Shown: positions 59,087 to 64,000 of the stretch, in pieces
Position numbering within the stretch: position 1 is the stretch's first letter
Layout: each line of letters begins with the position of its first letter
Source: Bacteroidales bacterium
GTDB taxonomy: Bacteria; Bacteroidota; Bacteroidia; Bacteroidales; JAADJA01
NCBI GenBank assembly: GCA_021740645.1
Contig: JAIOZL010000028.1
Span: forward strand, 1-64,000
Length of the DNA: 64,000 nucleotides
Direction of reading: 5' to 3'
Notes under the pieces: model-generated
Databases searched by the model: none
Told to the model about the DNA's origin: nothing
The model's input: only the letters and a program-made list of their open reading frames with translations
Program-made: the position numbers and the translations under genes

Positions 59087-59611
59087 ATGCATCATCAATG
59101 TTCATCTAAAAAGCTATTATTTACTTTCCTATATTTTTCTATTGTTCCCTTCCTATTTTCCTGTCTGACTGACCACTCGGAACAATACCTTAAAAACCGT
59201 CACTATGATAGTGATAGATCTATCCTTGGGGTCAATTTTACGGATAAACCCGAAATAGCCATCCAGCAAATTATCCTTACTTCAAACATCAGGGAAGAAG
59301 GTTACGGTATTCTGCTAATCATGGATAATTCAATTGACGAAGCACTGGCAGAAAAGATCCGGAAGAAATTCAAAAAGCAGGATATTAATGCGGTTCATTC
59401 CTACTTTGTTAATGAGCCGGCAGCTATTGAAATTGCGACGCTTATAGCCATTAATGGAGCTCGTTTTATTTGGGTATTTAATACAGATATTTCGTCAGGG
59501 ATAAACCCGCAAATATTAAAGGCCATGAATGAAGCAAGGTCCGGTGGAGGTGTAATAGTTACAGATAAAAATTATTTTGATGATTGGGTTAAATTAATAT
59601 CAGATATCTGA
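59087..59611 (+). CDS. Lipoprotein of unknown function
   Basis: 174 residues. Signal sequence ending in LFSC is a lipobox. The rest is alternating alpha/beta: IAIQQIILTSNIREEGYGILLIM, KKFKKQDINAVHSYFVNEP, AIEIATLIAINGARFIWVF, ending in RSGGGVIVTDKNYF. The pattern suggests a Rossmann-like domain with a possible conserved Asp, but no family was recognised. Its 3' end overlaps the convergent O-antigen-ligase-like gene by 40 bases. Confidence 0.65.
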   Translation: MHHQCSSKKLLFTFLYFSIVPFLFSCLTDHSEQYLKNRHYDSDRSILGVNFTDKPEIAIQQIILTSNIREEGYGILLIMDNSIDEALAEKIRKKFKKQDINAVHSYFVNEPAAIEIATLIAINGARFIWVFNTDISSGINPQILKAMNEARSGGGVIVTDKNYFDDWVKLISDI

Positions 59612-61509
59612 TTAATCTTTCCCTCAATAAACTCCCTCAAATTTCCAATTTCTTTATTCTCACTCCGGGGATCACATTTTAAAATTGCATGGTATGCAGC
59701 AACATAATCTCCCATCATATAATATGATTTTGCAAGGTTAATCAGGCCAAATTCATAGTGTGGGAAAATTGCCAGTGACATTTTATTATAATGAATGGTT
59801 TTTTCAAAATCTTTCATCTGGCCATATACAGCTCCAATATTATTCATCACTGAAATACTCGAAGGATGTTGTTTTAAGGCTTGTTCAAAATATTTCAATG
59901 CTTGAGGATAATCCTTATCTAAATGAAAATAAGCCAGGCCATTGTACATAACTATGGGAAAAGAATATTTGGGTTCGAAAGGCGCAAACCGATATTTTCC
60001 TTTCTCTGCAAAATATTTTACCCCTTTCCAGTCACCCTTCTCTTTTGCTGCCTGGGCCAAAGCTATTTGAATTTCTGAATTTACACAATTCGCACTATGG
60101 ATAAAGATGGCTAACAAAATGATGGCAATCGGGAACCTAAACCATTTAAAATAATTGGTTTGGGTTACAATTGGTTCTTCAGAACGGTTAAAATAAATAA
60201 TAAAAGATGCAATTAGTCCAATAAAAACGATTTGGTTAGGCCTTTCCATTGGAAAAGAAAAAAAAGAAATAACCATGAACCCGAATAAAGAAAAAACAAA
60301 ACCGCTTGTTAAAAGTAGCTTTTTAAAATTATCAGCACGCTTAAGAGCCATTACTCCTGAAACAATTAATAGTGTTAAAAAAGACAGGTATAGAATTAAT
60401 CCTGGAACACCTTTTTCAGCCCCAACCTGCAGATAGTCGTTATGAGGATTTCGCCAATGACGATACACAGAAGGTTGGTATTTGCTATAATAGGGATAAA
60501 TGGCAATTTTCCAATTGCCCCCTCCTACTCCAGTCAGAGGATTATCCCTGATCACTTCCGTTGTGGCATTCCACATCTCAACCCTCCACTGATTACTTGT
60601 GAAATCAGGATCGAAAACAGTAATGATCCTGGCCCTCACTTTACCGGCAAGATTATCTTTAGGTGCAAACGATATCAACCCAAAAAACAGGACAATTGTG
60701 GCTCCGGAAATAATGAATAGTCTTTTCCTGAACCTGGAATCAATTTTAATAATCTGTTTTTTTCTGTTAATTATAATAATATTAACCAGAACAAAAATTG
60801 AAGCGAAAAACAGGGCCATCCAGACTGCCCGTGTTTGCAAAATAATGATCATTGTGAGATTAACAACAAGGGCAATTATTGCAAGGCGTTTCCATATTTT
60901 TTCAAAATATACTATCGCACCAATATTAAAAGGAAGAAGCAGAAATAACGATATTGAATATTGATTTTTGTGGGCCATTAAACCTTTTATTTCATATACC
61001 TGGTTTGCCTCTTCAATCGTAAAAGTCAGATTAAGTAATTGGTATACTCCAATACACACGGCAATGAAAGAATTAATTATTACTGCTTTATAAATCAAAG
61101 GAAGCATTTTATTCGCATGGGTTACTAACATGGAGGAAAAACAAAGAATTAAAAAAAACAGGAGAATAAATTTAAAAGTATCTGCTAAACCTTCCACTGG
61201 ATTGATAGCCCCTGCCAGTGAAAAGAATGAGTAAATAATAAATGCAATTATGGCAAATAAAAATAAACGATTTGACATTCGTTTGTATAATATATGGGAA
61301 TTTTTGAAGGGATTAAATAATAGAATGGCGGCAAAAAGTAAAAAAGAGATTAAGGTAAACCGCGGATAAACTACCGGATCAATTGTGGATTGAAAAAATA
61401 CCAATGGCAGCAATAATACAAAACCAAAAGTAAAAATTATAAAAAGGGCTTTTTCCTTTAAAGAATTGCTTTTTAATTTGGGATTATATTTTTTTCCATT
61501 ACTTTTCAT
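59572..61509 (-). CDS. O-antigen ligase-like membrane protein with TPR tail
   Basis: 645 residues. About twelve membrane segments with a Wzy_C/O-antigen-ligase periplasmic loop: RHWRNPHNDYLQVGAEKGVPG, holding the conserved His. A C-terminal periplasmic part (about 480-640) carries tetratricopeptide repeats (YFEQALKQHPSSISVMNNIGAVYGQ). It joins or polymerises a glycan. It overlaps the methyltransferase start by four bases, so it is translationally coupled. Confidence 0.85.
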   Translation of the reverse strand: MKSNGKKYNPKLKSNSLKEKALFIIFTFGFVLLLPLVFFQSTIDPVVYPRFTLISFLLFAAILLFNPFKNSHILYKRMSNRLFLFAIIAFIIYSFFSLAGAINPVEGLADTFKFILLFFLILCFSSMLVTHANKMLPLIYKAVIINSFIAVCIGVYQLLNLTFTIEEANQVYEIKGLMAHKNQYSISLFLLLPFNIGAIVYFEKIWKRLAIIALVVNLTMIIILQTRAVWMALFFASIFVLVNIIIINRKKQIIKIDSRFRKRLFIISGATIVLFFGLISFAPKDNLAGKVRARIITVFDPDFTSNQWRVEMWNATTEVIRDNPLTGVGGGNWKIAIYPYYSKYQPSVYRHWRNPHNDYLQVGAEKGVPGLILYLSFLTLLIVSGVMALKRADNFKKLLLTSGFVFSLFGFMVISFFSFPMERPNQIVFIGLIASFIIYFNRSEEPIVTQTNYFKWFRFPIAIILLAIFIHSANCVNSEIQIALAQAAKEKGDWKGVKYFAEKGKYRFAPFEPKYSFPIVMYNGLAYFHLDKDYPQALKYFEQALKQHPSSISVMNNIGAVYGQMKDFEKTIHYNKMSLAIFPHYEFGLINLAKSYYMMGDYVAAYHAILKCDPRSENKEIGNLREFIEGKINQISDINLTQSSK

Positions 61510-62288
61510 ATTTTACTAATCTTTACCCATGGAAATGGTGATTCAGGCTTTAAAAAGATTTTCCTCACCTTTTGAAGGGGTGAAGGTTTGTAAAGATAAT
61601 CATGGGTGTAGGTGGCCAAAATCTCAAACGAATGATGGAAATAGAACTTTCCCATTTCTCTAAAATCTGACTTTGAATAATATTCTACGGTACGATTTCT
61701 AGCATCCTGGATTTCCTTATCCCGGTAAAAGGGAGTATCAATAATATGAATTTCACCATCTGGTTTAAGCAGGTAATTAAGCCTGTTTATCAAAAGATCA
61801 AAGTCAGGAAAATATTGTAAGGAAGCATTTAATGTAACGAAGTCAAAACTTTGTTGCGGTATTTTCAGGGAGAAAACATCGCCATATAAAAAACAAATTT
61901 TAGAAGAATGAAATACCCTGGCCGCTTGTCGTAATTCTTTTAAATTAACATCCAAACCAAAAAGGAATAAATTTCCATTTTGAGCCAAAATATTGGTAAA
62001 CCAACCATTTCCACAACCCAGATCAAGAATGCATTTTTCATCAAAATTTTTAAAATAATTATGAACTCTTTGGGCTGAAGCCTCTCTCATTTGCCATTCC
62101 AATGATCGGGGATGTTTTTTCAGTTTAGGGAGCAGCTTCACCTCCTCATCATTGTATAACCTATCCTCCTTTTTCCTTAGTTTAATATATAAATCCTCAA
62201 ACTCTGAAATTGTAGGGGCCTCACCTTCGTGATATATCCCATGATACCTGCTTAAAGATTTTAGATATTGGTTAATCGGAGAATTCAT
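61506..62288 (-). CDS. Class I SAM methyltransferase
   Basis: 260 residues. The SAM-binding motif I is CILDLGCGNGWFTNIL, followed by the motif II acid in LFGLDVNLKELRQA and FDFVTLNASLQYFPDF. Methyltransferase type 11-like. Placed between a B12-type radical SAM gene and the ligase-like gene, so the acceptor may be the same glycolipid or glycan. Start overlap ATGA with the following gene. Confidence 0.88.
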   Translation of the reverse strand: MNSPINQYLKSLSRYHGIYHEGEAPTISEFEDLYIKLRKKEDRLYNDEEVKLLPKLKKHPRSLEWQMREASAQRVHNYFKNFDEKCILDLGCGNGWFTNILAQNGNLFLFGLDVNLKELRQAARVFHSSKICFLYGDVFSLKIPQQSFDFVTLNASLQYFPDFDLLINRLNYLLKPDGEIHIIDTPFYRDKEIQDARNRTVEYYSKSDFREMGKFYFHHSFEILATYTHDYLYKPSPLQKVRKIFLKPESPFPWVKISKI

Positions 62289-62298
62289 AAAATAAACA

Positions 62299-63675
62299 TT
62301 ATTTATTTAAAATCATAAAGGTATAGGCTATGCCTGCTTTCATTTTATTCTTGAAATATCCCACCAGGTTACCCTTTTTAATTTGCCTGAAGGCCTTCAC
62401 TTCATTATAGGCCCATTTAATTGCAAAATCATAAAACCTTCTTGAATAGGTTCGTTTAAAATCCACTTCTCTGTCTGTTGCATTTTTCCAGGGGATATGG
62501 TTCGATAAACTATCTTCGATTTCCTTATATAATTTTGTTCCTTTAATCGGATAGGCAATGTTAATGGTGAAATAATCGGGTTTGCTTTTTTTCAGATGTT
62601 GGACGGTTAATTTGATATCTTCAATCTTTTCTCCCGGGTACCCAATCATGATAAATGTTCCTGTTTCTATTCCATAGCTCTTTGTCATTCTGATCATATT
62701 CTGTACCTGAGCTATATCCACTCTCCTATCCATGAGGTCGATAACTTTTTGCGAACCACTTTCAGCACCTATCCAAAGTAATTTACAGCCTGATTCTTTT
62801 AATGCTTTTATAATGCCCTCATTCAATCGATCAGCCCTGCTTATGCATTCGTAACTAATTTTTATCCCCTTCTTTTTTATTAATTCTGCAAAAGAAAAAA
62901 TCCATGATTGACTCATAGTAAATACGTCATCTACAAACCAATATGACCCAGGCTTGTAATTCTTTTCCAAATCTATTATTTCCATCACCACACTTTCAGG
63001 AGACCGTCGTCTGTAGGTGTCGCCATACACTGCATGGCTGCACCATTTGCAGGTATACGGGCAACCTCTTTGTGTATTTATTGTGACCGACCTATACCCA
63101 TGATACTTTTGCCAGGTATTGAAATATTTTTGAAAATTGATCTTTTTTCGGTTTGGGAAAGGCAATTCATCTATTTCCTTAATGTGATTTCTTTCCTGGT
63201 AAGTAATAAGTTCACCAGTTTTGTCAAGAAAGGCTATGCCATTAACAGTTTGTGGATTTTCATTTTCCAATAGTGCTTTTGAGAGTTCGTAAAAGCTTAA
63301 CTCTCCTTCCCCCAGAACCAGGAAATCAGCGCCTGCCCTTAAATATTCTTCTTTATTATAACGCACATCAGGCCCCCCCAGAATAATTTTTGTCGCGCTA
63401 AATTCTTTACTGCTTTTAATAAAATCTATGGTCTTAAGTACATTGGGCCGGGTGAGAAAATTTACATAAATCCCCAGAATTTTTGGTTTAAGTTTAGCTA
63501 ACTCTTGTTTATATGGTATAAATGAAGAAAAAGTAGTATCAATTACCTCATGCTCCAGTTTTTTACTTTCCAGATACCCGCTAATATACAATAGCCCAAG
63601 TGGTGGATAAGGTTTCATGATTTTTTTCTCCACCATGTCTTCCTCAATAAAATAGGCATGTGTTAATACTATCAT
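62299..63675 (-). CDS. B12-binding-domain radical SAM protein
   Basis: 458 residues from the ATG at 63675; a start at 63699 would overlap the upstream gene. N-terminal cobalamin-binding-like Rossmann domain (PYPPLGLLYISGYLESKKLE) and a central radical SAM domain with the cluster in CPYTCKWCSHAVYG, then GAESGSQKVIDLMDR. The family includes methylases and carbon-skeleton enzymes of lipids and pigments. Flanked on both sides by SAM methyltransferase genes; substrate unknown. Confidence 0.88.
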   Translation of the reverse strand: MIVLTHAYFIEEDMVEKKIMKPYPPLGLLYISGYLESKKLEHEVIDTTFSSFIPYKQELAKLKPKILGIYVNFLTRPNVLKTIDFIKSSKEFSATKIILGGPDVRYNKEEYLRAGADFLVLGEGELSFYELSKALLENENPQTVNGIAFLDKTGELITYQERNHIKEIDELPFPNRKKINFQKYFNTWQKYHGYRSVTINTQRGCPYTCKWCSHAVYGDTYRRRSPESVVMEIIDLEKNYKPGSYWFVDDVFTMSQSWIFSFAELIKKKGIKISYECISRADRLNEGIIKALKESGCKLLWIGAESGSQKVIDLMDRRVDIAQVQNMIRMTKSYGIETGTFIMIGYPGEKIEDIKLTVQHLKKSKPDYFTINIAYPIKGTKLYKEIEDSLSNHIPWKNATDREVDFKRTYSRRFYDFAIKWAYNEVKAFRQIKKGNLVGYFKNKMKAGIAYTFMILNK

Positions 63676-63679
63676 TAAA

Positions 63680-64000
63680 TTATCTTTTAATAAAATCAAC
63701 CAGAAAGTGATCCGATATCCAGGACAAAATAGATATTTTATTTAAAGAATTTTCAATTCTATTCAAGGTACTCAAGAGTCCCGGTTTCTGTGCAAAAAAA
63801 GGCTCCATATAGGAGGGTGGTAAAGTTATTCCGATGGGGCTTAGATGAACTAAATCAAATGATCGGCTAAAAATTTCTTTAAAATCAGCAGGGCTATAAT
63901 ACCATGTCGTTTGATTACTTTGACCCAGATCAACCTCCACCGGCTGATCTGTATTTCGGCGGAAAATCAATTCAAACTTCATTTTATATGCCATATAAAG
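63680..64000 (-). CDS. SAM methyltransferase, C-terminal part (truncated by window edge)
   Basis: The frame remains open to the right edge (CTT TAT ahead of an internal ATG at 63994), so the 5' end is outside the window. The visible 107 codons resemble the C-terminus of a class I methyltransferase: TTWYYSPADFKEIFSRSFDLVHLSPIG, then LLSTLNRIENSLNK. It ends four bases before the radical SAM start and is probably in the same operon. Confidence 0.7.
   Translation of the reverse strand, partial: LYMAYKMKFELIFRRNTDQPVEVDLGQSNQTTWYYSPADFKEIFSRSFDLVHLSPIGITLPPSYMEPFFAQKPGLLSTLNRIENSLNKISILSWISDHFLVDFIKR

Overview
The window is a chromosomal segment from a free-living member of the Bacteroidota. The evidence is the promoter signature (-7 TAnnTTTG, often with TTTG about 18-20 bases upstream), the near absence of Shine-Dalgarno sequences, a b558-type succinate dehydrogenase/fumarate reductase, DUF3467 in the rpoBC operon, a DPP IV-like peptidase, an OstA-like protein, WbqC, and a tRNA-tuf-tRNA(Trp)-secE-nusG-rplKAJL-rpoBC block typical of that phylum.

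Layout. 1-10.6 kb: a stand-alone IS1595-type zinc-ribbon protein, three tandem thioredoxins (two exported, one cytosolic), wbqC, valS, a YciI-like lipoprotein, a GT39-type membrane glycosyltransferase, and a perR-like/katG peroxide operon. 10.7-14.7 kb: an accessory island. Three minus-strand genes (an NTF2-like lipoprotein, an AbiU2-like HEPN protein and a PD-(D/E)XK nuclease-like protein) are each followed by a long imperfect palindrome with outer AAC/GTT boxes. This is the layout of an integron cassette array without an integrase. 14.9-20.5 kb: a leader with two mutually exclusive hairpins, a 55-residue coiled-coil protein, a DUF302 protein, and an AmmeMemoRadiSam set. That set is a MEMO1-AMMECR1 fusion with a signal peptide, a membrane protein fused to a spermidine-synthase-like domain, and a radical SAM enzyme with a Tat-like N-terminus. 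20.8-27.3 kb: an ECF sigma factor, a TPR-bearing membrane anti-sigma-like protein, a large exported TPR-CHAT (caspase-like) protein, a tiny secreted peptide and a soluble histidine kinase. A shared GGGTAACC motif precedes the sigma and kinase genes.

27.4-31.4 kb: tRNA-Val, a DPP IV-like peptidase, rpsU, a tyrosine recombinase and an HPF/RaiA-type factor. 31.5-44.9 kb: the core translation/transcription operon. 45-55.4 kb: an AraC/GyrI regulator, the OstA-like LPS-transport protein, an MFS/POT-like transporter, a PAS histidine kinase, arfB, an unusual membrane protein made of twelve F-x-x-G-x pentads, and the sdhCAB operon. 55.6-64 kb: Xaa-Pro aminopeptidase, an FKBP-type lipoprotein, a LysM glucosaminidase, a membrane-anchored deaminase, a lipoprotein of unknown function, and a minus-strand operon (partial methyltransferase, B12-type radical SAM, methyltransferase, O-antigen-ligase-like/TPR) that looks like surface glycan or lipid biosynthesis and runs off the right edge.

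The best candidates for something undescribed are the sigma/anti-sigma/TPR-CHAT/peptide module, the exported AmmeMemoRadiSam set and the palindrome-punctuated defence-like cassette array. All functional proposals for these are inference from sequence and gene order; no searches were run.
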